Positions 53,215 through 63,513 of a DNA stretch of 64,000 nt are shown here, piece after piece. A program made the position numbers and the translations under genes. The notes under the pieces are model-generated. The model searched no databases and had not been told where the DNA came from. It saw only the letters and a list, made by a program, of their open reading frames with translations. The stretch spans positions 124,001 to 188,000 of the forward strand of contig JADKBK010000003.1 of the NCBI GenBank assembly GCA_016715075.1. The letters are read 5' to 3'. This stretch comes from Bacteroidales bacterium (GTDB lineage Bacteria > Bacteroidota > Bacteroidia > Bacteroidales > VadinHA17). Numbering within the stretch: position 1 is the stretch's first letter; each line of letters opens with the position of its first letter.

Positions 53215-55482
53215 ATGATAACATTGGGAATTTATAATAAGTTCCTTTGTAAAAAATGGGCACTCACGGTTGCACTATTCTCGGCTATGGCGCCTGGCTT
53301 GTTTTCCCAATCCCAGGAGGTAAAGCTGACCGATTCAAAAAGCAGTCAGCCGGTCGCTTATGCAACTGTACTTTTTGTCGATCTTGGTACGAAAACTGAA
53401 TATTTCAAGGTATCTGATGAAAAGGGAATGGTTGTCAATCCCTGCAAGAACAGCGCAATTATTAAAGTTTCCTGTATTGGCTATAGCTCTATTACTGACA
53501 CAATTGCTTCCGGCAAATCATACGACTTGTCAATGATGCCATTGGTTTTTTCACTTGATGAAGTTGTTGTTACAGGAAACTTCAGGCCGCAGAGGGCTGA
53601 CAAATCAATCTATAATATCAAAGTTGTAGGCCAGCAGAAGATTGCGGAACAGGGTGCGAACAATCTTAAAGATCTGCTTACAAATCAGGTAAATCTAAGT
53701 ATCAGCCAGGATCCGGCTCTGGGAAGCAGTCTCAAAATAAAGGGGCTTACCGGCAATAACGTCAAGATACTGGTAGATGGGGTTCCTGTAATCGGACGCA
53801 TGGGAGGAAATATTGATCTTACGCAGCTGAATCTTTACAATATTGATCATGTGGAAATGGTTGAGGGTCCGATGTCGGTGATTTATGGAAGTGACGCCCT
53901 GGCAGGAGCTATTAATATCATCACCAAAGAGAATAAGAATTCCAACTTTGGTCTGACGACTAATGCCTATTATGAAACTGCCGGGACATACAATATTGAT
54001 GGAAATGTCAATTTCAGAAAAAAAAGACATAGTGTCTCCCTTTCTTTAGGAAGAAATTTTTTCGACGGATTCTCCACAGACACTCTCCGTTCCCAGTCAT
54101 GGAAGCCTAAGGAACAATATAATGGGGATCTATATTACATGTACACACATGACAGGGCAAAGATAAAGTACCAGGTCTCTTACATGCATGAAACGCTATG
54201 GGATAAAGGCAATCTGATGGAGCCCAGGTATTTTACAGCATTCGACAGCTGGTTCTACTCCAAAAGGCTGAATAACCGTCTTGATTATGACAGGACACTG
54301 AAGAACGGAATGTCAATCAAGATGCTGGGATCCTATTCTATGTACCAGAGACGCAAGGTGACATATCTTAAGGACCTTTCAACAATGGATCAGATAATTT
54401 CACCAAATGCAGCCGATCATGATACTACCGATTTCAATGCATTCTTGTACCGTTTTGTTATCGGCCAGGAGGATCCCGCCCGAAAACTGAACTACTCTAT
54501 GGGTCTTGATCTTAATCACGAATCAGGCACAGGCAAACGCATTATTGACAATAAGCAGCAAATAGGGGATTATGCGCTGTTTACCAGTCTTAAGTATAGT
54601 CCGTCGAAGAAAATAAGTTTTCAGCCCGGTTTGAGATTTGCCTATAATACCCGTTTCAGTGTGCCGCCTGTGCCATCAATAAACATCAGTTGGTAACCAT
54701 CATCACTGGTTAATGTGAGAGGCTCATATGCAAGGAGGTACAGGGCTCCTACGCTTAAAGAACTCTATATCTATTTTGTTGATGTCAATCATAATATACA
54801 GCCAAACCCTGATCTTGAACCTGAATATGGCCATAACTTCGACCTTTCTGTTTCTTATAACAGTGAAAGAGAGAAGAAGATTCATTATTCCGGAGTCGAT
54901 TTTGGCATGTTCTATAACAATATGCATAATATTATCCAGCTTGCTCTCAGGAATAACCCGGGCAGCAGTGGTGCCTACCAGTATATAAATGTACTCAATT
55001 ACAACACACTCGGATATCAGGCAACATTTACATATGAGTTTTACCAGCATCTTGAAGTTGCCCTGGGACTGGGTCAGACAGGAACCTATTTTTCATTAGA
55101 GGAAAAGAGCCAGGGACTTAGTGACTATAAATTCTCCGGCGATATTAACACAAATATCGGCTGGTCTATTCCGGAAGCCAAATTAAAGATATCTGCATTT
55201 TACAAATACACCGGAAGATCATGGCTCTTCACAATCGATGAGAACAATAAAGTGGATATGGGCCAGATGGGTGACTATCATAATCTTGACCTGACAATCC
55301 TCAGGAAATTTTTTGCCAATAAGCTTGCAGTGGCGATGGGAGTCAAGAATGTTTTCAACAACACAAATATTGACATTACGGGAAATGTCACCGGGGGTGT
55401 TCATACCTCGGGAGACGGAAACAGCCCTGTAAATTACGGCAGGCTATACTTCCTGAAATTATCATATACCATACTGAAGTGA
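53215..55482 (+). pseudogene. TonB-dependent receptor (HmuR-like) with internal stop
   Basis: The frame opens with ATG at 53215 and a signal peptide (ends LFSQS). A carboxypeptidase-like domain (about residues 45-115: SSQPVAYATVLFVDLG) and the plug (QQKIAEQGANNLKDLLT, KILVDGVPVIGR, VEGPMSVIYGSDALAGAIN) follow. A stop, TAA at 54694-54696, interrupts the barrel, but the same frame continues (VNVRGSYARRYRAPTLKELY) to 55482 and ends with a typical terminal strand. Total is 755 codons. It takes ligand from HmuY across the outer membrane. The stop may be a base error or a recent null. Confidence 0.78.
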
Positions 55483-56498
55483 AAAAGGATGTAATTATAT
55501 ATTCACTGATTTTTATTAATCTCCTGCTGTTACAGGGATGTTTTCCCAAGGACGAACGGGTAGTTCCTCTGGACATAGATATAACTGAGATCCCCTACTC
55601 CATGTACGATACCCAGGCATGGTTCAGTCTGCGCGACATGGCAGTTGTTGCCAGCAACTCATATCTTGACTGGGATCTTGGATTTGAATCAACTGGTACC
55701 GGACATCATATAATCCTTAATTACGCCAGATACATGCATGCGGGTAATACCGGATCGTCTGATTTTTACGGAATAACCAGAAATATTTGTGATACAATGA
55801 TCTACGACAGTTCAAATGGTGATTTGAATAAGACTGCAATTGGCCAATGGGCCGATTTTACAGATCCCCTTAACCCTGTCTATCCAAAAAACGTCTATAT
55901 AATTGATATGGGTGCCGACAATAACGGTACTCCTTTCGGATTAAAAAAGATCACCTTTGACAGTTTTGAGAACAATAAATATTCAATACATTTCAGCAAT
56001 CTCGACGGGACAGATGAGCACACTTATGAAGTTACAGCCGACCATGAAAGAAGCTTTACTCTTTTTTCGTTCAAAAACGGAGGGAGCACTGTAGCTCTAC
56101 AACCTGTTGACAGTAATTGGGATATCTGCTTTACCCAATACTCGACTATCCTGTTTGACGACAACAATATTGCAACTCCATATATTGTAAGGGGAGTATA
56201 CAGTAATATGAAGGGTACAACAGCAGCACATGACACTATTAATTCATTCTATGATATCACGGCCGGTGATATTGCCAGTTACACATTCTCATCTGCACAG
56301 GATGCTGTCGGGTATGAATGGAAAGACTTTGAGGACGATTCATATAAAATAAATCCTGACATATTTTATATTATAAGAGATCAGCTTGGTGGATATTATA
56401 AACTCAAGTTCACGGGCTATTACAACACTTCAGGGAACGCGGATATCCTTCCTTCCAGTGCATTAAATTATCGGAATAAAATTACTCCGGGGCTCTGA
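55479..56498 (+). CDS. HmuY-like lipoprotein 2
   Basis: This 339-aa lipoprotein (signal ending LLLLQGC) starts with GTG overlapping the receptor stop by 4 nt. It shares HmuY-type features: NSYLDWDLGFES, YSIHFSNLDGTDEHTYEVT, DSNWDICFTQYS and DSYKINPDIFYIIRD. The paralogous pair flanking a receptor suggests two ligand-handling steps or two ligands. Confidence 0.78.
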   Translation: MKKDVIIYSLIFINLLLLQGCFPKDERVVPLDIDITEIPYSMYDTQAWFSLRDMAVVASNSYLDWDLGFESTGTGHHIILNYARYMHAGNTGSSDFYGITRNICDTMIYDSSNGDLNKTAIGQWADFTDPLNPVYPKNVYIIDMGADNNGTPFGLKKITFDSFENNKYSIHFSNLDGTDEHTYEVTADHERSFTLFSFKNGGSTVALQPVDSNWDICFTQYSTILFDDNNIATPYIVRGVYSNMKGTTAAHDTINSFYDITAGDIASYTFSSAQDAVGYEWKDFEDDSYKINPDIFYIIRDQLGGYYKLKFTGYYNTSGNADILPSSALNYRNKITPGL

Positions 56499-56534
56499 TC
56501 TTGCAGAATATCAATTTTTTAGTATTTTTATGTT

Positions 56535-56556
56535 TTGCCTGAACAGGGCAATTTTT
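56535..56556 (+). terminator. Possible weak terminator after the HmuY operon
   Basis: A 5-bp stem TTGCC/GGCAA with a 7-nt loop is followed by five T. It sits 37 bp after the HmuY-like stop and 27 bp before the YhhN start. Confidence 0.35.
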
Positions 56557-56582
56557 CCGGATCCTCCTTAAAGCAAAAAATA

Positions 56583-57263
56583 ATGAGAACATTTGTCCTG
56601 ACAATCATATATTTCATTACAGGATCATTATCCGTCTTTCTGCAGAACCAACCCTCGTTCCTGCCTGAATTGGCGGCAAAAGCATCAATTATACCTGTAC
56701 TTTTAATACTTTTTATTCTGAACATAAATCTAAATGACGATAAACAGCACAAGCTGATCTTTATGGGCCTGGTTTTTTCCTGGGCAGGAGACATTATTCT
56801 GGAATTCTCTGACAGGAATGAATTATTATTCGCGGCAGGTCTCCTTAGTTTTATGATGGCTCAGTTACTCTATATGACAGTTTTCTTTAAAACGCAGGGC
56901 AAAAACGCACTCTTTGAAAACCGCAACTACCTGTTTATTCCAATAATAATATATGGTGCCGGATTGCTTCTGTTTCTTTACAAGGATCTTGGTGGAATGC
57001 GAATACCGGTAATAATCTATTCCGTGGCAATACTGTCAATGCTTCTGAGCGCTGTCAACAGGATTGAAAAAGTCAACAGACTGAGTTTTTACCTTGTTTT
57101 AACAGGTGCAATTCTTTTTGTTTTTTCTGACTCTTGTATTGCCATCAACAAATTCCGTTACCCCTTCAGATTTTCAGGCATTCTGATAATGTCGACCTAC
57201 ATAATTGCTCAATACCTTATTGTTACGGGCTACATTAAGCAGTTTTCAGTTAAGTTTAAATAG
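56583..57263 (+). CDS. YhhN-family membrane protein (lysoplasmalogenase-like)
   Basis: This 226-aa protein has about eight hydrophobic helices and the YhhN/TMEM86 pattern: KASIIPVLLILF, GLVFSWAGDIILEF, a MMAQLLYMTVFF helix and FVFSDSCIAINKF. TMEM86 enzymes cleave lysoplasmalogens. The start is ATG at 56583; a longer form from 56535 is possible. The substrate here is inferred from family only; sphingolipid-type ether lipids are an alternative. Confidence 0.8.
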   Translation: MRTFVLTIIYFITGSLSVFLQNQPSFLPELAAKASIIPVLLILFILNINLNDDKQHKLIFMGLVFSWAGDIILEFSDRNELLFAAGLLSFMMAQLLYMTVFFKTQGKNALFENRNYLFIPIIIYGAGLLLFLYKDLGGMRIPVIIYSVAILSMLLSAVNRIEKVNRLSFYLVLTGAILFVFSDSCIAINKFRYPFRFSGILIMSTYIIAQYLIVTGYIKQFSVKFK

Positions 57264-57307
57264 TTTTTACTCAGTATTGCTTACCAGTTACCAGAAAGAA
57301 TAAATCT

Positions 57308-58228
57308 CTAAACCTCCCCGTTTTCAAGAACAAAAGGTGTAACCTGGTAAACACAGTAGTTGAGCCAGTTTGAGAACAGAAGATTTGCATGACCTCTCCA
57401 TCTTACCATAGGGTCTTGCGCGGGATCATCATTCAGGTAATAGTTTTTAGGGATCTTTATATCGAGCCCTTTATTTATGTCACGATCATATTCCGATTTC
57501 AGGGTAAGGGGATCATACTCTGAATGGCCGGTGATAAAAACTCTCTTGTTATCCCTGGATGCAACGAGGTAGATCCCGGCTTCTTCCGAATGCGCCAGTA
57601 TTTCAAGACCGGGGATCTTTTCAATATCTTCTTTTCTGACCTCCGTATACCTTGAATGAGGTGCAAGAAATTCATCATCAAAACCTCTTATCAGTTGGTT
57701 GGTTTTATTATAAATGTTATGATTGAATACACCAAACATTTTTTCCTTCATCATATATTTCGGGATACCGTAATGATGATATAAACCGGCCTGTGATGCC
57801 CAGCAAATAAACATTGTTGAAGTGACATGTTCATCAGCCCAATCCATAATTCTTACCATCTCTTCCCAGTAATCCACCTCCTCAAACTTCAGGTGTTCAA
57901 TTGGCGCCCCGGTTATTATCAGACCATCATACTTATGGTGTGATATATCGTCAAAGGTCTGGTAAAATGCATCAAGATGCTCTCTGGGGGTATTTTTGGA
58001 CAGGTGCATCTTTGTATATATCAGCGTTATATTAATCTGAAGAGGGGTATTGGAAAGAAGCCTGAGAATTTGAGTTTCAGTTATGATTTTTACCGGCATC
58101 AGATTGAACAGCAGAATTTTCAAAGGTCTGATATCCTGATGAACAGCCCTGGTCTCCTTCATCACGAATATATTCTCATCTTCCAGAATCTTTACAGCTG
58201 GCAGATTATCTGAAATATTTAGTGGCAT
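57308..58228 (-). CDS. metA: Homoserine O-acyltransferase (MetA-type, predicted acetyl-CoA)
   Basis: This 306-aa MetA-family enzyme activates homoserine for methionine synthesis. The catalytic Cys is C142 in FICWASQAGLYHH, with K47 early and VFITGHSEYDPLTL late (His/Glu of the triad). At position 111, in TGAPIEHLKFEE, the residue is Glu. In this family Glu111 directs acetyl-CoA use and Gly111 succinyl-CoA use, so the product should be O-acetylhomoserine rather than O-succinylhomoserine. The start is ATG at 58228. It has no close methionine neighbour here. Confidence 0.9.
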   Translation of the reverse strand: MPLNISDNLPAVKILEDENIFVMKETRAVHQDIRPLKILLFNLMPVKIITETQILRLLSNTPLQINITLIYTKMHLSKNTPREHLDAFYQTFDDISHHKYDGLIITGAPIEHLKFEEVDYWEEMVRIMDWADEHVTSTMFICWASQAGLYHHYGIPKYMMKEKMFGVFNHNIYNKTNQLIRGFDDEFLAPHSRYTEVRKEDIEKIPGLEILAHSEEAGIYLVASRDNKRVFITGHSEYDPLTLKSEYDRDINKGLDIKIPKNYYLNDDPAQDPMVRWRGHANLLFSNWLNYCVYQVTPFVLENGEV

Positions 58229-58399
58229 AATTAATTCATCTTAAATTAAATCTCACGAACCCTGATACAATAGCCTTAATCAAAAGAGTAACAAATATAA
58301 TTGAATACAGTTTATCTTTTCAAGAGTGTTGTAAAGATAATAAACCAGTTAAAAGGAACTGAAGGATTAAAACCACAGGTGTAATAAGGTTTGTTATTG

Positions 58400-60622
58400 T
58401 TAATGATTAATTGTCGCCATGGTTCTCAGCAGGGATGCAGCCCATGAAAAAATATTATACCTGACAACGATCAGCCTCATTTGTTTCATACGCTGCCCCT
58501 GCTCTTCAACAGTCATCTCCAGGGCTAACTTGATCGCATCAGCCGATCTCTCTATGTCATATGGATTGATGATAATGGCACCCTGAAGTTCACCGGCTGC
58601 TCCCGCGAAGCGGCTGAGAATAAGAACTCCGTCATTCTTGCTGCGGGAGGCAATAAACTCTTTTGCGACAAGATTCATTCCGTCATGCAGTGAGGTAACC
58701 ATACAGAAATCAGCTGAAGTATAAAATGGAGCGATCTCCTCATGGCTGTGATGCCTTTTCAGCAGGAGTATTGGCTTCCAGTTTTTCGATTTGAATCTCA
58801 TATTTATTCTGATGGCTTCATTTTCTACGGATGTGACCATATCAGAATAGCTCTTCAGCAGTGTCCGGCTTGGTGCACCAACCTGTACGAAGGTAAATTT
58901 GCCAATATATGAGGGATTTTTTTCGAGAAATCTTTCAATTGCCAGAAACTTCTCAACTATCCCTTTTGTATAGTCTATCCTGTCGACCCCTATTCCTATA
59001 TGCCTGGCTGAGATGCCATAGGGAGAGAGCAGGTCGGCCGGTTTAATTACTGGCGAAGTGTGATCATAATCTTTCAGAGTAAAGGCAATACTTATAGGAA
59101 AGGGATTGACAATTGTTGTTTGTCCACCCATTTTAATCGAGAATTTCTCCCACGAAACTCTTGCCTCAAGGGTCTGGCTAACTGTTTCAAGGAAGTGGTT
59201 GCAATGATACTGAGTATGAAATCCTATAAGATCAGCGCCAAGCATACCCCGCAATATCTCCCTCTGCCATGGACAAATTCCGAATGATTCAGGGTTGGGC
59301 CAGGGAATATGCCAGAAGATTGCAACTTTTGCATGAGGTTTTTCTCTCTTTATCAGCTCGGGTAATAATGCAAAATGAAAATCCTGAATAAGAATAAATG
59401 GTTGTTCCTCATCTGCTGTCTCTTCAAGTACTGCCCTGGCAAATTGTTCATTTACCTTTCTGTAATGGTTCCAGTCATTAATTCTGAAAACAGGCCTTGT
59501 GTGAGCTATATGACAGAGTGGCCACAGCCCTTCATTTGAGAAGCCATAATAGAAATGATCCTCCTCTTCCTTTGTAAGCCATAATCGTTTAAGTGTGTAT
59601 TTCGGCTCTTCCGGAGGAACCTGTAATTTATCATGCCTGTCTACAGTTTCCCTGTCTGCATCACCCGTTCCTGCAGCGATCCAGAGTCCGCTGCATGCTT
59701 TCAGGATAGGTTCCATAGCAGTGATCATCCCGCTTGCAGGTACAATGCACCTGATCTCTTTGCCGGCATGAATATGCATATATGGCTCCCGGTTGGAAAC
59801 AACAATCATTTTTTTCTTTTCAAGAAGGTTTTCAACCTCGACCTTCAGTCGTTCAGGTGTCCAGATTGCCTCTGAACTTGTTCTCAGGCGGGCCTCTTCC
59901 ACTGCGTTAGCCTGTGCTTCATGCATTGCCTTTGCAATATGCTCAATCTCCTTATGCAAGGGGGCAAGGAATTTCACAGGCGGCTTTTTTGACATCTGCT
60001 CTTTATCTCCGGTACGTAAGGCTTTTACCCATAGAGCAACTTTATTTATCTGATTAAAAATCCCCCACCGGATTATAATAACTGTAACCAGAGAGATTAA
60101 AAAGGCCTGAATAAACCATCTTACAAAATTACGGAACCAGATGTCACTCAGTATCCTTTCTATATAGTCCCCATCCGTTAAAGTTAAAATTGCATTATAG
60201 GGTTTGATTTCATCACCCACCGGCCTGATATAGCGGTATATATTCTTACCTTCTGATCTGACCATCCCTCCCATCGGATTGCCCGACCCTATTGATTGAA
60301 CAATGTAACTTATAGAAGATGTAACTATTTCTCTGGTATTATTACTTGTAACTATGCTGTCGTTACTGAAATAAAATGCTATTCCTGATAAATTATAGAT
60401 AATTTTCAGACTATCTGATATTCTTTCCATGTTGCCGGCTTTCACCTTACCATTATGCAGAGTATCATTCTTTAAAATTTCTTCCGAAATATGGACTGCT
60501 CTGGCTTCCAGATCATTCACAAGCTTTCGTCTCTCAGTTGAAATCTGAAAATAGGTGAAACCAAATGCCACCAGTCCGATAGCAACAATTATCGAAAGCA
60601 CCAACGCCATGGTTATTCTCAT
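58400..60622 (-). CDS. otsA: Membrane-anchored trehalose-6-phosphate synthase with HAMP-like linker
   Basis: This 740-aa protein joins an N-terminal transmembrane helix (about residues 5-25), an extracytoplasmic domain (about 26-165), a second helix (about 168-186), a HAMP-like linker (about 187-245), and a GT20 trehalose-6-phosphate synthase domain (about 270-735). GT20 motifs: MIVVSNREPY, GFSNEGLWPLCH, HIPWPNPESFG, GIGVDRIDYTKG and SLHDGMNLVAKEF. It makes trehalose 6-phosphate from UDP- or ADP-glucose and glucose 6-phosphate. A sensor-like membrane half on this enzyme is unusual and suggests control by an outside signal. The gene overlaps the phosphatase by 4 nt. Confidence 0.88.
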   Translation of the reverse strand: MRITMALVLSIIVAIGLVAFGFTYFQISTERRKLVNDLEARAVHISEEILKNDTLHNGKVKAGNMERISDSLKIIYNLSGIAFYFSNDSIVTSNNTREIVTSSISYIVQSIGSGNPMGGMVRSEGKNIYRYIRPVGDEIKPYNAILTLTDGDYIERILSDIWFRNFVRWFIQAFLISLVTVIIIRWGIFNQINKVALWVKALRTGDKEQMSKKPPVKFLAPLHKEIEHIAKAMHEAQANAVEEARLRTSSEAIWTPERLKVEVENLLEKKKMIVVSNREPYMHIHAGKEIRCIVPASGMITAMEPILKACSGLWIAAGTGDADRETVDRHDKLQVPPEEPKYTLKRLWLTKEEEDHFYYGFSNEGLWPLCHIAHTRPVFRINDWNHYRKVNEQFARAVLEETADEEQPFILIQDFHFALLPELIKREKPHAKVAIFWHIPWPNPESFGICPWQREILRGMLGADLIGFHTQYHCNHFLETVSQTLEARVSWEKFSIKMGGQTTIVNPFPISIAFTLKDYDHTSPVIKPADLLSPYGISARHIGIGVDRIDYTKGIVEKFLAIERFLEKNPSYIGKFTFVQVGAPSRTLLKSYSDMVTSVENEAIRINMRFKSKNWKPILLLKRHHSHEEIAPFYTSADFCMVTSLHDGMNLVAKEFIASRSKNDGVLILSRFAGAAGELQGAIIINPYDIERSADAIKLALEMTVEEQGQRMKQMRLIVVRYNIFSWAASLLRTMATINH

Positions 60623-61383
60623 TCTGATAAATGTTTTAAAAACAAAACAACATCACTTACAGATATAAAACTATATCTGGCCAGGGATTTTCCGGTTCCG
60701 ACTTTAATTGTAACTGCATTCTCATCCGGTAAAAACAGTGCGAATATCTCTTCATCTGTTACATCATCCCCGATTGACAATATAAAATTAAACTCTTTTT
60801 CTGCAAGCAAATGTTTTACAGCAATTCCTTTTCCAATCCCTTTATGCATTATCTCAATCACCTTGTTCCCGTCAAGGAGCTTAAGATCGAAAGGTTCCAG
60901 AAGATTATCGACCTTTCTAATTAATTCCCTGGAAAATGCGAATCCTGAATTTTGTCCTGCATTTCTGTAATGCCAGGCCATTGAAAAATGCTTATCTTCA
61001 ATAAATGACTCTGAACATTTTAAACTCATCTCTTCAAGGATTGGCCTGATGGCAGCCTTCCATTTCACATCTTCCGATGCCATTTTTATCCAGGCTCCAT
61101 TCTCCCTCTTCATGGCGCCATGTCCTGCGATAATATCAATTGGCAGTATCCCCAGTAATCCTTCAATCTCCTGATGATCTCGCCCTGTTATGATAATTAC
61201 CTCGGTATCCTTCTCTTCAGCCAGCTCTTTTAAAATAAGTAAAAGGGCGTCAGATGGTATAGCCTGCTCAGGTTTTGGTTTATATTCCACCAGGGTTCCA
61301 TCATAATCAAGAAGGACTATTCGCTTTTCAGCTTTCCTGTATTTGTATACTAATTCTGTCTGAAGCGAGTTATCTATAATCAT
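60619..61383 (-). CDS. otsB: Trehalose-6-phosphate phosphatase
   Basis: This 254-aa HAD-superfamily phosphatase removes the phosphate from trehalose 6-phosphate. It has motif I LLDYDGTLVEY (about residues 24-34), IIITGRDHQEIEG, and motif IV GDDVTDEEIF. It is cotranscribed with the synthase (4-nt overlap), giving a complete OtsBA pair. A divergent GH15 gene starts 230 bp away. Confidence 0.93.
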   Translation of the reverse strand: MIIDNSLQTELVYKYRKAEKRIVLLDYDGTLVEYKPKPEQAIPSDALLLILKELAEEKDTEVIIITGRDHQEIEGLLGILPIDIIAGHGAMKRENGAWIKMASEDVKWKAAIRPILEEMSLKCSESFIEDKHFSMAWHYRNAGQNSGFAFSRELIRKVDNLLEPFDLKLLDGNKVIEIMHKGIGKGIAVKHLLAEKEFNFILSIGDDVTDEEIFALFLPDENAVTIKVGTGKSLARYSFISVSDVVLFLKHLSE

Positions 61384-61509
61384 AATCTGGAATTGAAAAA
61401 TGGCCTGCCCTGCATTATACCGATATCATATAATGTATAAAGTTAAACAATTCAAAGTATTATGGGTTAATGAAATAAATGAGAATGACTTTATAAAGGA
61501 AAACGGACA

Positions 61510-61539
61510 TTTAATTAATATATTTCATTCATATCTTTG
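61510..61539 (+). promoter_or_regulatory. Candidate promoter of the GH15 gene
   Basis: TTTA (61510-61513) and TATCTTTG (61532-61539) are 18 bp apart, near the Bacteroidetes consensus TTTG-N19-TAnnTTTG. Transcription start would be near 61547, giving a leader of about 65 nt. Confidence 0.5.
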
Positions 61540-61612
61540 CACAGAAATATCAACCTGTTCTTTTCCTGCTTAATAAGATAAAAGATCCGGCAACCGATAC
61601 TAAAAACATATT

Positions 61613-63406
61613 ATGAATAACATGAATTATGGGGTAATCGGAAATTGCAGAAGCGCTGCCCTGGTTTCGGATAAAGGGAGCATTGACTGGTGCTGTCTGC
61701 CCGATTTTGATTCCCCGTCAGTCTTTGCCAGAATTCTTGACAAACAGAAAGGGGGTTGCTTCAGTATTACTGTTGACGACAGCAGTTCAATTTCACAAAA
61801 GTACTTTTACCGTACGAATGTGCTTTGTACAAGGTTTACAACGGAAGAGGGTGTATTTGAAGTAATTGACTTTATGCCACGGTATAAGATAAGTGACAAT
61901 CAGTACTTTGCCCCGGCAGAAATATATCGGTACATTCGTCTGGTCTCCGGTTCTCCCTCTTTCAGGATCGTATATAACCCTGCATTAAACTATGCAAGGG
62001 ATAAAGTTGCACACATAAAGGAGGACAATTATATCCGTACTTATTCCAAAGCAAATCCTACAGAGTGTATGTATCTCTATTCGGATATTGATGCTGATTC
62101 GATTCTTGAATCGGGGAAGATAGTACTTGATAAGCAGCATTTTCTTCTTTTGTCCTACAACCAGAAGCTGATAGATATCGACATTAACAGGGTTTATCTG
62201 GAATACCAGAGGACTAAAGTCTACTGGCTTAACATGACAAACCGCTCCAGAAAATTTGAGAAATACACTGAAGAGATCATAAGGAGTCTCCTGGTATTGA
62301 AGCTGATGTCATTCCATTCCACAGGAGCCGTTCTTGCCGCATTAACCACCAGTATACCGGAAACCATCGGGGAGGTTCGTAACTGGGATTACCGCTTCTG
62401 CTGGTTAAGAGATGCCTCAATGTCAATTGAGACATTGCTTAAAATGGGTCATTATAATGCTGCTCAGCGTTTCCTGCAATATATCAAGGGAATTCTCAAA
62501 TCAAAGAATGATTCATTTCAGATAATGTATGGCATAAGAGGTGAAAGGAATCTTACAGAGGCAGAACTGCCCCATCTGTCAGGTTATGAGAACTCCAAAC
62601 CCGTCAGGATCGGCAATGCTGCTCATTCACAGAGGCAGAATGATGTTTTTGGATATCTGCTCGATGTTATTAGCCACTACTATGAATTTTTCCCGGGAAC
62701 ACTTGATGAAATTGAAGATATGTGGGAGATCGTCCGCAATATTTCCAGAACGGTATCTGCTCACTGGGATTTGCCTGATAAAGGGATCTGGGAAATCAGG
62801 AAGGATGCAAAACATTTCGTCTTTTCAAAAGTAATGAGCTGGGTAGCAATGGACAGGGCGGCTAAAATCGCAGCTATGCTGAATAAAACCTATTATGCTG
62901 AAACTTGGAGGAGCATAGCTGATGAGATAAAGGAAGATGTGATAATGAAGGGCTGGAATAAAAAATTGCAAACATTTACCCAGACATATGGTAATCCTGA
63001 CCTTGATGCCTCTTTATTACTGATGGCTGAGTATGGCTTTATTGATGCAACAGATCAGCGCTATAAAAATACTGTAATAGCAGTCAAGGATGCTCTTTTC
63101 TATAACGGACTGTTATACAGGTATAAAAACTCCGATGATTTTGGCGAGCCCACCTCATCATTTACCATCTGCACATTCTGGCTTATTCAGGCACTCTTCA
63201 GGATTGGCCAGAAAGAGGAAGCTCAGCTGCTCTTTGAATCTCTGCTCGCCTGCGGTAATCACCTGGGGCTCTTCAGTGAAGATATTGATTTTAATTCAAA
63301 AAGACTATTGGGCAATTTCCCCCAGGCATATTCACACCTTGCTCTTATTAATACTGCGATATTATTTTCTGATGAAAAGTATATTTCAAAGTTCATAAAA
63401 CCATAG
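61613..63406 (+). CDS. GH15 glucoamylase/trehalase-like enzyme
   Basis: This 597-aa protein has no signal peptide. It has an N-terminal beta domain (about residues 1-230, VIGNCRSAALVSDKGSIDWCC near the start, with a DFDSPSVFARILD block) and a six-hairpin catalytic domain (about 245-590) with RNWDYRFCWLRDASMSIETLL, a catalytic Glu region, and NFPQAYSHLALINTAI. The family covers glucoamylases and GH15 trehalases. Adjacency to otsBA favours trehalose hydrolysis in the cytoplasm. ATG at 61613 is chosen; an ATG three codons later is also possible. Confidence 0.85.
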   Translation: MNNMNYGVIGNCRSAALVSDKGSIDWCCLPDFDSPSVFARILDKQKGGCFSITVDDSSSISQKYFYRTNVLCTRFTTEEGVFEVIDFMPRYKISDNQYFAPAEIYRYIRLVSGSPSFRIVYNPALNYARDKVAHIKEDNYIRTYSKANPTECMYLYSDIDADSILESGKIVLDKQHFLLLSYNQKLIDIDINRVYLEYQRTKVYWLNMTNRSRKFEKYTEEIIRSLLVLKLMSFHSTGAVLAALTTSIPETIGEVRNWDYRFCWLRDASMSIETLLKMGHYNAAQRFLQYIKGILKSKNDSFQIMYGIRGERNLTEAELPHLSGYENSKPVRIGNAAHSQRQNDVFGYLLDVISHYYEFFPGTLDEIEDMWEIVRNISRTVSAHWDLPDKGIWEIRKDAKHFVFSKVMSWVAMDRAAKIAAMLNKTYYAETWRSIADEIKEDVIMKGWNKKLQTFTQTYGNPDLDASLLLMAEYGFIDATDQRYKNTVIAVKDALFYNGLLYRYKNSDDFGEPTSSFTICTFWLIQALFRIGQKEEAQLLFESLLACGNHLGLFSEDIDFNSKRLLGNFPQAYSHLALINTAILFSDEKYISKFIKP

Positions 63407-63513
63407 CGATCTGTTTGTTGAAGTGTCAATTTGTGAATTAAGATCTGAACAAAACAACAAATTATATTGTTAAATCGTTATACAGGCAGGATTGATAGAT
63501 TTAAACTGGTATA

